A stretch of 64,000 bases of DNA from JACMLD01 sp047602295. GTDB taxonomy: Bacteria > Bacteroidota > Bacteroidia > Chitinophagales > Chitinophagaceae. Below are positions 17,456-25,178 of this stretch, one piece after another. Every line of letters begins with the position of its first letter. The first letter of the stretch is position 1. Made by a program: the position numbers and the translations under genes. A model generated the notes under the pieces. The model did not search any database, had not been told where the DNA came from, and saw only the letters and a list, made by a program, of their open reading frames with translations. Where the stretch lies: NCBI GenBank assembly GCA_047602295.1, contig JASGHP010000001.1:2852001-2916000 (forward strand), in the 5' to 3' direction.

Positions 17456-17592
17456 GCTATTTGAACTCATGATACGACTCTATTGCGAAGCAATCTCTGT
17501 GTATCGCCTCAATGCTTCAACGAATAATATTACCCTCTGTGCAATCTCCGTGTTCTCCCTGTCTCCGTGGCTATTATAACGCTAAAATCAAC

Positions 17593-17600
17593 TAAATTTG
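17593..17600 (+). promoter_or_regulatory. -7 promoter element for def
   Basis: TAAATTTG matches TAnnTTTG exactly and lies 30 nt before the def ATG. The preceding segment (about 17540-17575) is a CTCCGTG/CTCTGTG-rich low-complexity stretch. Confidence 0.5.
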
Positions 17601-17630
17601 CAGCCTTATTAAATCAGAAACCATCAAGGA

Positions 17631-18209
17631 ATGATTTTACCTATTGTGGCCTATGGCGCACCTGTATTAAGAACGGTAGCAAAGGATATTGACAGTAATT
17701 ACCCCGGCTTGTCTAAACTGATTGAAGACATGTGGGAGACAATGTATGCCAGTAATGGTGTTGGTCTTGCTGCGCCTCAAATTAATAAAGACATCCGCCT
17801 CTTTATCATAGACAGCGAACAGATTTTTGCCAACCAGGAAGATGAAGATCGTGGTGTGTATCCGGATGATCCCGGTACCAAGCAGGTGTTTATCAATGCG
17901 CATGTAGTAGCTATGGGTGGCAAAGAATGGGCTTACAATGAAGGTTGTTTAAGCATTCCTAAAATAAGGGAAGATGTAATGCGCCCAGGTGAAGTAACCG
18001 TTGAATACATGGATGAAAACTTTCAGCCACATACAAAAACATTCAATGGCATTACGGGGCGCATCATTCAACACGAGTACGATCACATAGAAGGTAAACT
18101 GTTTATAGACTACCTGAAGCCGCTTAAAAGAAAATTATTGAAAGGCAAGCTGGACGATATTTCTAAAGGGAAAATAAAAGTTGATTACAAAATGAATTTT
18201 CCCAAGTAA
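17631..18209 (+). CDS. def: Peptide deformylase
   Basis: A 192-residue Fe2+/Zn2+ hydrolase that removes the formyl group from nascent N-termini. All three family motifs are intact: GVGLAAPQ (43-50), EGCLSIP (104-110, metal-binding Cys) and HEYDH (148-152, two metal-binding His and the catalytic Glu). An acidic insert around residues 66-82 (ANQEDEDRGVYPDDPG) resembles that of Bacteroidota type enzymes. It has its own TAnnTTTG promoter element and is followed 26 nt later by the exported unknown protein, so the two may share a transcript. Confidence 0.97.
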   Translation: MILPIVAYGAPVLRTVAKDIDSNYPGLSKLIEDMWETMYASNGVGLAAPQINKDIRLFIIDSEQIFANQEDEDRGVYPDDPGTKQVFINAHVVAMGGKEWAYNEGCLSIPKIREDVMRPGEVTVEYMDENFQPHTKTFNGITGRIIQHEYDHIEGKLFIDYLKPLKRKLLKGKLDDISKGKIKVDYKMNFPK

Positions 18210-18235
18210 TACAGTGTTGATCCTTATCGTACCCA

Positions 18236-19189
18236 ATGAATAATTTGAATAAAATAATTTCTTCCTCAATTTTTCTCCTGCTGCTTTCTGCAACCGTGTA
18301 TGCGCAGAAAGATTCTGCCGTTAATATTGGTAAGAAGGTAGTTACCCTGAAAGAAGTGGTGATAAGGAACAACCTGAACGTAGCCGGGTTTATAGAGAGG
18401 GTGAAAAATGATACCACTTTTTACAAAGCATTTAAAAACCTGAAGGTGTTAGGCTATACTGCACTCAATGATATTCGCATGTCTGACAAAGAAGGGGTAC
18501 AATTGGCATCTTTGGAGAGCAGAACAAAACAGCTTGTAGATGGCGGTTGCCGTACTACGCAAATACTGGAAGAAAAAACTACCGGCGATATTTACGACAA
18601 AGACAAAAACTGGAATTACTATACCGGAGAATTGTATGCAGGGTTGATGTTTGCAAAAGGAAAAATCTGCGGCGAAAATAACATTGTAAAAGGTAGCGAG
18701 CTTAGCATAAAAAACAAAAAGGGCATTGAAAAGCATAAAGAGCAATTGAAGATGTTGTTCTTTAATCCCGGTTCAAAAATCCCTGGCATACCATTTATTG
18801 GAGATAAGATTGCCATTTTTGAAGATGATGTTTCTGCGCTGTACGATTTTGTAATTGATATGGCAGATTACCAGGGCCAGTTATGTTATGTGTTTACTAT
18901 AAAGGCAAGAACTGATTTAAGAAGTGGCCAAAAGGATGATATTGTGATTAATAAAATGGTTACCTGGTTCAATAGCCAAACGTTTGATATAGTGGCCCGC
19001 AATTATGATCTTAGTTACAACGCTGCCGTGTACGATTTCAATGTGCAAATGGAAGTGCAGATGACCCATTTTGAAAATCTGCTGGTACCGAGGCTTATCC
19101 GTTACAATGGCAACTGGCATGCAATTTTCAAAAAGCGGGAGCGGGGTGTATTTACTGCAACGTTGTTTGATTTCAATAAAGGAAACTGA
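18236..19189 (+). CDS. Exported protein of unknown function
   Basis: A 317-residue protein with a signal peptide (IFLLLLSATVYAQ). The mature part opens with a beta-like segment VVTLKEVVIRNN, which resembles the linker found before carboxypeptidase-regulatory or TonB-box regions of Bacteroidota. A mixed alpha/beta body follows, with a conserved-looking Cys in DGGCRTTQ and another in GQLCYVF. I do not recognise a family and propose no function. It follows def by 26 nt on the same strand. A heptamer array starts just after the stop codon. Confidence 0.75.
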   Translation: MNNLNKIISSSIFLLLLSATVYAQKDSAVNIGKKVVTLKEVVIRNNLNVAGFIERVKNDTTFYKAFKNLKVLGYTALNDIRMSDKEGVQLASLESRTKQLVDGGCRTTQILEEKTTGDIYDKDKNWNYYTGELYAGLMFAKGKICGENNIVKGSELSIKNKKGIEKHKEQLKMLFFNPGSKIPGIPFIGDKIAIFEDDVSALYDFVIDMADYQGQLCYVFTIKARTDLRSGQKDDIVINKMVTWFNSQTFDIVARNYDLSYNAAVYDFNVQMEVQMTHFENLLVPRLIRYNGNWHAIFKKRERGVFTATLFDFNKGN

Positions 19190-19194
19190 GGAAG

Positions 19195-19257
19195 AAAGCT
19201 ATGAGCTATTAGCTGTGAGCTTTGAGCCGTAATCTATAAACCGTAGTCCACGAATTA
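19195..19257. repeat. Heptamer array J (nine units, TGAGCTA/TAATCTA types)
   Basis: Nine phased 7-base units starting 6 nt after a stop codon. The first five are nnAGCYn (TGAGCTA, TTAGCTG, TGAGCTT and similar). The later ones drift to TAATCTA, TAAACCG and TAGTCCA while the 7-base phase is kept. Confidence 0.7.
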
Positions 19258-19304
19258 AGCATCAGACATTTATCTCATTCCCCATCTTCTCATTCATCCT
19301 CCTT

Positions 19305-19335
19305 ATCATAACAATCATGATAATCTGCGTTCTAT
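19305..19335. repeat. Dispersed repeat copy 1 (ATCATAACAATC...TGCGTTCTAT)
   Basis: It shares ATCATAACAATC and AATCTGCGTTCTAT with 26502-26523, but carries a 9-nt insertion between them. Both copies lie downstream of an AGCT-type heptamer array and upstream of a plus-strand gene. Confidence 0.5.
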
Positions 19336-19411
19336 CATCGACGCATAGGCATTTTCACATTTCCACATTTGTCACATTTATCACATTGCTCTCCAGATGC
19401 TTTGATTTCTT

Positions 19412-19419
19412 TAATTTTG
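19412..19419 (+). promoter_or_regulatory. -7 element exactly 4 nt before the AraC-family ATG
   Basis: TAATTTTG is an exact TAnnTTTG match followed by four bases and ATG at 19424, the same geometry as at 15043. Confidence 0.5.
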
Positions 19420-19423
19420 CCAA

Positions 19424-20317
19424 ATGCCAAGAACAATTCTTCCAAAGCAATCATCTTTGCAAACAGCAAACATAACCACTGAAAGCACAGAAGTAAGAGT
19501 GGCAGAATTAAATGAGGCGAAGTGTATCCTGTCATCTTACAACCGCCGCGATTTCTTTAAAGCCACTCTCATCTTAGAGGGCTTTAGCGAGTTAAATTAT
19601 TCAAACAGCAGTTATGCTATTGACAGGCCTGCATTGGTTTTTACCAATCGGTTGGTACCTTATTCGTGGGATTTGGTAGAAGGAACAGTAGAACCTGTAG
19701 GATATTTCTGTGTGTTTACTGAAGCGTTTTTGCAGGCAGGCATACGAATGGAAAGCCTGAAAGATTCTGTGTTGTATAAACCAGGTGGCAACCCGGTGTA
19801 TTTTTTAAACGATGAACAGTTGCCATATCTCACCAGCATTTTTGTACGCATGCGCCACGAAATGAATGCCGACTATATACACAAGTATGATTTGTTGCGC
19901 AACCAATTATCGCTCGTTATTCATGAAGCAATAAAAATGCAGCCTGCTACCACGCAGGCAGAACCTATTAATGCAGCAGCAAGAATTACCAAACTGTTTT
20001 TTTATTCTTTAGATAGTCAATTCCCCGTTGCTTCTCCACAGCATGAAATAAGATTGAAGAAAGCAAGTGATTACGCAGAGCATTTAACAGTGCACATCAA
20101 TCATTTAAATGCGGCATTGCACCAGGTTACCGGTAAGTCTACTACCATGCATATTAATGATCGTTTGCTGAAAGAAGCCAAATCATTACTGGCACATACC
20201 GGTTGGGCAGTGGCTGATATTGCTTACAGTTTAGGGTTTGAGTATGCTTCTTATTTCAACAATTTCTTTAAAAAACACACAGGGGTTACGCCACTTGCTT
20301 TTCGTAAAACTCTTTGA
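19424..20317 (+). CDS. AraC-family transcriptional regulator
   Basis: A 297-residue regulator. The N-terminal half is a cupin-type sensory domain. The C-terminal 100 residues form the two helix-turn-helix DNA-binding unit: LTVHINHLNAALHQVTGKSTTMHINDRLLKEAKSLL, then WAVADIAYSLGFEYASYFNNFFKKHTGVTPLAFR, the classical AraC signature. It lies 80 nt upstream of the alcohol dehydrogenase on the same strand, so it probably controls that gene. It is paralogous to the regulator at 55952, which likewise precedes an oxidoreductase. The first ATG is only 4 nt beyond a -7 element; translation from a leaderless mRNA is possible. Confidence 0.93.
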   Translation: MPRTILPKQSSLQTANITTESTEVRVAELNEAKCILSSYNRRDFFKATLILEGFSELNYSNSSYAIDRPALVFTNRLVPYSWDLVEGTVEPVGYFCVFTEAFLQAGIRMESLKDSVLYKPGGNPVYFLNDEQLPYLTSIFVRMRHEMNADYIHKYDLLRNQLSLVIHEAIKMQPATTQAEPINAAARITKLFFYSLDSQFPVASPQHEIRLKKASDYAEHLTVHINHLNAALHQVTGKSTTMHINDRLLKEAKSLLAHTGWAVADIAYSLGFEYASYFNNFFKKHTGVTPLAFRKTL

Positions 20318-20397
20318 AAAGTATAATTTTTCCTTTGAAATCTTTAACGCCGCTCTGGCGCTGGCTCAATACTTTTGCGTTCATAAATTATTAAACT

Positions 20398-21438
20398 ATG
20401 ATCCAGGCAAAAGCATACGCGGCACAAAGCCCTACCACAGATTTGGCTCCTTGGAATTTTGAGCGCAGGGAAGTAGGCCCGCACGACGTACAAATTGAAA
20501 TTAAATATTGCGGTGTTTGTCACTCAGACCTGCACCAGATTAAGAACGATTGGTTTCCCGGCATCTTTCCAATGGTACCAGGTCATGAAATTGTTGGTGT
20601 TATTACAAAAGTGGGCGACCATGTTAAAAAATTTAAAGTAAATGAATTGGCCGGTGTTGGTTGTATGGTAGACTCTTGCCAGCAATGCGAAAACTGCAAA
20701 GATGGTTTAGAGCAATATTGCCTGGAAGGAAATACCCAAACATACAATGGTAAAGATCGCAGCGGACAGCCCACCTATGGTGGTTATTCAAACACGATAG
20801 TAGTACGCGAAGAATTTGTACTGCACATTTCAGATAAACTAAACCTTGCTGCAGTAGCGCCTTTGCTTTGCGCAGGCATTACAACTTATTCTCCTTTGCG
20901 TCACTGGAAAGTTGGTAAAGGACATAAACTGGCAGTTCTTGGCTTAGGCGGTTTAGGTCACATGGCTGTTAAGTTTGGTGTTGCATTTGGTGCAGATGTT
21001 ACGGTGTTAAGCACATCTGCGTCTAAAGAAAAAGCAGCAAAAGAATTAGGCGCACATCATTTTGTGGTGACTTCAGATCCTGCACAGGTAAAAGCAGTAA
21101 AAGGCAAATTCGATTTTATACTTGATACTGTTTCTGCCGAACACGATATGAACATGTACCTGTCTTTGTTAAGAACAAATGGCGTGCATATTTGCGTAGG
21201 AGCTCCTTCCAAACCAATGGAGATTGGCATCTTCCCATTATTGGGTGGTCGCAAAAGCGTAGCCGGTTCTGGCATTGGTGGTATACCCGAAACTCAGGAA
21301 ATGCTTGATTTCTGTGCAGCCAACAATATAGTTTCAGATATTGAGATGATAGACATCAAAGACATTACTGCTTCTTATGCAAGAATGTTAAAGGGAGATG
21401 TACGCTATCGTTTTGTAATTGATATTGCTACTTTGTAA
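20398..21438 (+). CDS. Zinc-dependent NAD(P)-linked alcohol dehydrogenase (cinnamyl alcohol dehydrogenase / YahK type)
   Basis: A 346-residue medium-chain dehydrogenase/reductase that interconverts aldehydes and alcohols in the cytosol. Catalytic zinc ligands are C41 (GVCHSDLH) and H63-E64 (PGHE). The structural zinc is held by C94, C97, C100 and C108 (SCQQCENCKDGLEQYC). The Rossmann motif is GLGGLGHMAVK near residue 182. Overall features are those of the YahK/CAD subgroup that reduces a broad range of aldehydes with NADPH. It follows the AraC regulator by 80 nt. A strong hairpin at 21479-21520 terminates it. Confidence 0.96.
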   Translation: MIQAKAYAAQSPTTDLAPWNFERREVGPHDVQIEIKYCGVCHSDLHQIKNDWFPGIFPMVPGHEIVGVITKVGDHVKKFKVNELAGVGCMVDSCQQCENCKDGLEQYCLEGNTQTYNGKDRSGQPTYGGYSNTIVVREEFVLHISDKLNLAAVAPLLCAGITTYSPLRHWKVGKGHKLAVLGLGGLGHMAVKFGVAFGADVTVLSTSASKEKAAKELGAHHFVVTSDPAQVKAVKGKFDFILDTVSAEHDMNMYLSLLRTNGVHICVGAPSKPMEIGIFPLLGGRKSVAGSGIGGIPETQEMLDFCAANNIVSDIEMIDIKDITASYARMLKGDVRYRFVIDIATL

Positions 21439-21478
21439 TAAACGACAGAAAATAATAGCTGTATTGTCTTCAATACTC

Positions 21479-21525
21479 AAACAGGCAATAATGATTAACT
21501 AAAATCTTCATTGCCTGTTTTTATT
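21479..21525. terminator. Bidirectional rho-independent terminator
   Basis: The inverted repeat AAACAGGCAAT (21479-21489) and ATTGCCTGTTT (21510-21520) is perfect over 11 bp. It is followed by TT on the plus strand and preceded by A residues for the minus strand. It lies between the convergent alcohol dehydrogenase and GH99-like genes. Confidence 0.8.
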
Positions 21526-22732
21526 TATTATCTACAAATACTTTTTTGATGGCATTCAGGTAACCGTACCCGTTTACATTGTCGGGCTGCAGGTAACTGG
21601 TTTCGGTCCATTCATTCCAACTATTGATGGTAATAAGTGGTGCTTGTTTCGGATGTGCATCTATGTAAGCCTTTGCCATACGCAATCCCTTCTCAAAATT
21701 TTCCGGTGTGTTATTTTTAACAACAGCACTCTTACCTGTGCGTGGGCTATTATCCCAGCCAACACTTATGTGCGGGTAATAAGTAAGATCGAAACTGGTA
21801 TCAATTCTTGTCCATTCTTTTTTCACAGCATCTAAAATATTTAGATAGTCAGCATCCACATTGGTAAAATGTGCAAACTGGTAATGGGTAGCGCTGGTAA
21901 ACCCTAGTTTTTTTACAAAAGCATTTTCAGGTTTTTGCGTTTTGCTTCCATCAAAGCCGCTGTAATTGGTATTGATTGACCACATGGTAAGCTGTAGTTC
22001 CAACCCTGGAAACCCTGCTCTCTTGGTTTCTTCTTTAAACCATTTTAATGCGTCTACCGTTTGTTCTATACCACCAAGTCCTGCAATCAACTGCGGAATA
22101 TCATAGATTATAAATACCGGCTTTCCATCAATGTTATAGTATTGCGGCAGTTTGAAATACTTTTCAATATTGCGTTTGCAGATCTTTTCAAACTCAGCCC
22201 TGGTTATTTTGCCGGTCCAGATTACATTGTCTTCATTGTATTTATTCAGTCGTGTATCCCAAACATTTACTACATCGTGGTTGGCCCACATCAGGTAAAA
22301 CTTCATCTGGTTGTTGTTATCGGCTTTCAGAAAACCATTGTCAAGCGTGGTTTCCATAAAGGGTCTGCCGTCATACCAATACCAATCAAAGATGAATACA
22401 TTCACACCGTGCGTAACAGCCTGGTTAATTTCCATTGACATAATAGCCGGGTCTGCTTCATTGATAGTACCCCATAAAGGTTTGCGGTTCCAGTAATGGC
22501 CGGGAAACCTTTCCTGCATATTGATAACTGTTTGCCATTCGCCAATACCTGTAGGCCAGAAGGGTCGGAGGCGGGGATCGTCACTTGCATAAGCGGGATA
22601 AAGGAATGCGGCTACATCGTAATGTTGTTTGCTTACTGGCAGTTTAGACTGAGCGAGTATTGCAGACTGCAGGAACAATGCAAATAATATCAACAGAAGA
22701 GTGCAATGATGTTTTGTTTTCAACGGAAGCAT
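21521..22732 (-). CDS. Exported GH99-like / WbsX-type glycan-active protein
   Basis: The start is taken at the ATG at 22732 (403 residues); the longer frame begins with TTG and adds five residues. A signal peptide (LLLILFALFLQSAILAQ) precedes a TIM-barrel of the GH99-like/WbsX family. Family hallmarks are YPAY, the long VFIFDWYWYDGRPF segment, FYLMWANHD, the YYNIDGKPVFIIYD strand and the terminal SWNEWTETSYLQPD. Related GH99 enzymes cleave alpha-mannosides, while WbsX proteins occur in polysaccharide loci; the substrate is open. A TAGATTTG -7 element lies 12 nt before the ATG. Confidence 0.87.
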   Translation of the reverse strand: MLPLKTKHHCTLLLILFALFLQSAILAQSKLPVSKQHYDVAAFLYPAYASDDPRLRPFWPTGIGEWQTVINMQERFPGHYWNRKPLWGTINEADPAIMSMEINQAVTHGVNVFIFDWYWYDGRPFMETTLDNGFLKADNNNQMKFYLMWANHDVVNVWDTRLNKYNEDNVIWTGKITRAEFEKICKRNIEKYFKLPQYYNIDGKPVFIIYDIPQLIAGLGGIEQTVDALKWFKEETKRAGFPGLELQLTMWSINTNYSGFDGSKTQKPENAFVKKLGFTSATHYQFAHFTNVDADYLNILDAVKKEWTRIDTSFDLTYYPHISVGWDNSPRTGKSAVVKNNTPENFEKGLRMAKAYIDAHPKQAPLITINSWNEWTETSYLQPDNVNGYGYLNAIKKVFVDNK

Positions 22733-22744
22733 ATTTATTAGATT

Positions 22745-22752
22745 CAAATCTA
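22745..22752 (-). promoter_or_regulatory. -7 promoter element for the GH99-like gene
   Basis: The minus strand reads TAGATTTG, an exact TAnnTTTG match 12 nt before the ATG at 22732. This supports the shorter start, since the longer TTG start would lie inside the element. Confidence 0.5.
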
Positions 22753-22815
22753 TTGCTTTTTTATGAAGGGCATCAAATTCGTTATGTTGGTGAGATTGCG
22801 TAGATTTAAACTTCT

Positions 22816-23335
22816 ATGGAATTCAGAGCATTTCTTGTTAAAACAAACAATAATCCCGCCCTTACTATTGGGTTGACAGGAGTGATTATTTTTATGCTCT
22901 CAGGCGTTTTCTATATCATTAAGGGTTTAAATTTTATTGCTCCTTATATTTCTGTGGTAGGCTTGTGTGTAGCAATTGTTGGTGCAATCTCCAATGCAAA
23001 AAAAGGCATGTACACAATTGAAAAAGAATTGTTGGTAATAGCCGATAATGGCGTCACTATACGTTCAGTGTTTTATAATTTTACAGAGATCAGCAACCTG
23101 CAATTGTATTATCATTCCTTCTATAGTCAGTCTTCTTACGGTTACTACTATGAAAACTGGTGCTATTGAATATGGCATTGCCAATAGAATCAGTTTTGTT
23201 TATAAAGGACAGGAGGTATTGGAAGAGTTTGCCTTGCAAAATAAAGAGCATGCGGATAATTTCTTTGGCGCTCTTAATTATCTTAAAGAGGAAGGCGTTC
23301 AATACGGCCTGTCTTTCCGCAATTATAGAAGATAA
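22816..23335 (+). pseudogene. Small membrane protein gene broken by a single-base frameshift
   Basis: The first frame (22816-23169, 117 residues) has two membrane spans (TIGLTGVIIFMLSGVFYII and ISVVGLCVAIVGAIS), then a soluble part ending abruptly in YYENWCY. The next frame picks up immediately and encodes a coherent continuation (TGAIEYGIANRISFVYKGQ ... LSFRNYRR) up to 23335. Removing one A from the run at 23153-23156 would join them into one product of about 173 residues. Either the gene is decaying or the base is a sequencing error; programmed shifting is less likely. I do not recognise the family. Confidence 0.7.
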
Positions 23336-23353
23336 TCGTAAAAAACTGTTTCT

Positions 23354-23361
23354 GTACATTT
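23354..23361 (+). promoter_or_regulatory. -7 promoter element for the Crp/Fnr gene
   Basis: TACATTTG matches TAnnTTTG exactly and lies 18 nt before the ATG at 23380. Confidence 0.5.
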
Positions 23362-23379
23362 GCTGCAGCTATCATCTTT

Positions 23380-23964
23380 ATGCAAAAAGGTTTAGAAGAA
23401 CATATTCAGCGTTATTTAAAAATCAGTGAGCAAGACTTGCGGGCTGTGTTGGATTTTTTTGAACCATTGCCCGTAAAGAAAAAACAAAACCTGTTTTTAG
23501 AAGGCAAGGTTTGCCAGCACATGTATTTTGTAACAAAGGGATGTCTTCGTATGTTTTTTATAAATGAAAAAGGAGTGGAGCAAACCACGCAATTTGCATT
23601 GGAGAACTGGTGGCTGGCGGATTATTTTTCTTTTGAAAAGCAAACGCCGTCGGGGTTTTGTGTACAGGCAGTAGAGAAAAGTGAAGTGCTGGCTATATCT
23701 TTCAACAACCTGGAAAAACTGCTGCAACAATTTCCTGCTATGGAAAAGTATTTTCGTTGTATGCATCAGCGGGCCAATGCAGCTTCGCAGGTAAGAATAA
23801 AAAATTTGTACAGTTTGTCAAGAGAAGAACTGTATCTCAACTTCAGTTCCATGTTCCCTGAATTTATACAGCGTATACCACAATATTTGCTGGCATCTTA
23901 TCTTGGTTTTACTCCCGAATATTTGAGTGAATTGCGCCGCAAGCAATTTCTTAAACCAGTTTAA
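23380..23964 (+). CDS. Crp/Fnr-family transcriptional regulator
   Basis: A 194-residue regulator. Residues 20-120 form a cyclic-nucleotide-binding-like beta-barrel (FLEGKVCQHMYFVTKGCLRMFF, then ENWWLADYFSF). A short C-terminal HTH follows (RIPQYLLASYLGFTPEYLSELRRK). The canonical cAMP-binding arginine/serine motif is not evident, and there are no Fnr cysteines, so the effector is unknown. Bacteroidota proteins of this kind are common stress or redox regulators. The AhpD-like gene begins 52 nt downstream on the same strand with its own -7 element, suggesting that the pair works together. Confidence 0.92.
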   Translation: MQKGLEEHIQRYLKISEQDLRAVLDFFEPLPVKKKQNLFLEGKVCQHMYFVTKGCLRMFFINEKGVEQTTQFALENWWLADYFSFEKQTPSGFCVQAVEKSEVLAISFNNLEKLLQQFPAMEKYFRCMHQRANAASQVRIKNLYSLSREELYLNFSSMFPEFIQRIPQYLLASYLGFTPEYLSELRRKQFLKPV

Positions 23965-23987
23965 GCAATCACCTCGTAGAATGCTGG

Positions 23988-23995
23988 TAGCTTTG
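23988..23995 (+). promoter_or_regulatory. -7 promoter element for the AhpD-like gene
   Basis: TAGCTTTG matches TAnnTTTG. The wider block (GGTAGCTTTGTT, then ATCAAAAAA six bases or fewer later) recurs almost unchanged before the SDR gene at 56925-56947. Confidence 0.55.
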
Positions 23996-24016
23996 TTTCA
24001 TCAAAAAACAAATATT

Positions 24017-24457
24017 ATGGAACAAAGAGTAAACATCGCAAAAGATTTTCCGGAAGCTTACAAAAGTATGTACGCATTAAGTGGTTCACTAAACCATAGC
24101 AGCCTTACACCATTGCAGAAAGAAATGATAAAAATAAGGGCATCGCAAATAAATCAGTGTGCATTCTGCCTTAACATGCATACACGTGATGCTATAAAGT
24201 ATGGTGAAACGCCACAACGCATCTTCCTGTTGAATGCGTGGAGGGAAACAGATCTGTATAGCGCAGAAGACAAAGCCATCTTAGCATTAACAGAAGAAGT
24301 AACGATTATTAGTCAGCATGGTGTGAGTGATGCCGTTTACAAAGAAGTTTCTCAGTATTTTGATGCAGCACAAATTGCACAATTGATTATGGCAATTGTT
24401 ATCATTAATGCATGGAACAGGATTGCCATTAGTACACAGATGCCGATTGAAAAATAG
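24017..24457 (+). CDS. Carboxymuconolactone decarboxylase / AhpD-like protein
   Basis: The start is placed at the ATG at 24017 (146 residues). The longer frame begins inside the upstream Crp gene and adds 30 residues without similarity. The AhpD core is clear: a CxxC pair with the downstream His (C48, C51, H55 in NQCAFCLNMHTRDA). In AhpD-like enzymes this cysteine pair reduces peroxides or their oxidised partners. The fold is all-alpha and trimeric in known members. Expression is probably set by the adjacent Crp/Fnr regulator. The stop codon TAG is also the start of a heptamer array. Confidence 0.92.
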   Translation: MEQRVNIAKDFPEAYKSMYALSGSLNHSSLTPLQKEMIKIRASQINQCAFCLNMHTRDAIKYGETPQRIFLLNAWRETDLYSAEDKAILALTEEVTIISQHGVSDAVYKEVSQYFDAAQIAQLIMAIVIINAWNRIAISTQMPIEK

Positions 24458-24530
24458 CTGTTAGCTAATAGCTGCAAGCTAAAAGTCGTTTACTTCGAAC
24501 TATGAACTACGAACTATAAACTTCTTCCTA
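24454..24530. repeat. Heptamer array K, eleven phased units filling a whole spacer
   Basis: Eleven 7-base units run without a break from inside the stop codon of the AhpD-like gene to the promoter of the next gene. The first four are nnAGCTR (for example ATAGCTG, CAAGCTA). After two divergent units they become nnAACTA (CGAACTA, TGAACTA) and TAAACTT. Confidence 0.8.
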
Positions 24531-24536
24531 TCTTCA
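24529..24536 (+). promoter_or_regulatory. Imperfect -7 element 4 nt before the ATG at 24541
   Basis: TATCTTCA (two mismatches to TAnnTTTG) is followed by four bases and ATG, the same spacing as at 15043 and 19412. Confidence 0.3.
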
Positions 24537-24540
24537 CTGC

Positions 24541-24894
24541 ATGCACGTTTATACATTTAACAAGGAAGCGTTTGGCTGGTACATAGATTTGCCTGAGTTT
24601 ATTGAACAGGGTGGGAGTAAAGGTGATTTGGCGATGGTAGAAGGAGCTGATACCATGCTGGATAAAATGGCCAATGGAAATGATGCTATCAGGCTGGCTT
24701 TTGATGATAAACATTTTGAAGGATCGGATAAAATGGTATTAACTGAAAAATGTAATCCTGATAAGGGAGGTGGTATTTACAGGATGGAAGCATGGGAAGG
24801 GCAAAGCTATCATCATAGTTTGTGGCTTTGTGCTGTAACAGAATTTGTATTTGGGTCTTTACCGGAAACAATTTTTGTAAAAAGGGCGAATTAA
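24541..24894 (+). CDS. Small conserved cytosolic protein (DUF6717-like)
   Basis: A 117-residue soluble protein with no signal peptide or membrane span. The pattern FGWYIDLPEFIEQGGSKGDLAMVEGADTMLD followed by GGGIYRMEAWEG and LWLCAVTEFVFGSLPE looks like a conserved small domain. From memory it resembles the DUF6717 family, which has no known function. The gene stands alone, preceded by the longest heptamer array of the window and followed by a GC-rich structured spacer. Confidence 0.75.
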   Translation: MHVYTFNKEAFGWYIDLPEFIEQGGSKGDLAMVEGADTMLDKMANGNDAIRLAFDDKHFEGSDKMVLTEKCNPDKGGGIYRMEAWEGQSYHHSLWLCAVTEFVFGSLPETIFVKRAN

Positions 24895-24900
24895 TTAGTT

Positions 24901-25062
24901 ACAGCGAGCTGCCGGCTGTGAGATAGCTGAATGATATTCAAATGCCCAAAGGCTGCCGGATGGAAGCGGATACCCCGCTGAGGCTTTGTGCATGGGCTTT
25001 GTGGCGGAGTATTAGCGGACAGCCGGAACTGCTGCTGATTTTTGTACAATAGCTGACGGCCC
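24901..25062. ncRNA. GC-rich structured spacer, candidate RNA or dispersed element
   Basis: This stretch of the 284-bp spacer has no ORF and is much GC-richer than neighbouring spacers. CCGGCTGT at 24912-24919 pairs perfectly with ACAGCCGG at 25019-25026, enclosing a domain of about 100 nt. Inside, AGCGG (24965-24969) pairs with CCGCT (24975-24979). A T-rich stretch (GATTTTTGT, 25037-25045) follows the outer stem. Assignment as RNA is inference from structure alone. Confidence 0.35.
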
Positions 25063-25178
25063 CATTTGTCTTTTACACTGATATCAATTGTCCTGTTTCA
25101 TCTTATGAATTTATTAACACGGCTTCAAATGGAATTTTTCGGATAGCGGAATCGTAGGAAAAATAAAACCTACATGCC

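Noticed and set aside
17540..17580. CTCCGTG/CTCTGTG-rich stretch before def as another heptamer array
   Set aside because: The spacing between units is 8-12 bases, not 7, so it was not counted with the period-7 family.
22816..23335. Programmed ribosomal frameshifting in the membrane protein gene
   Set aside because: No Shine-Dalgarno-like stimulator, slippery heptamer or stem-loop was found at the junction, so decay or a sequencing error is simpler.
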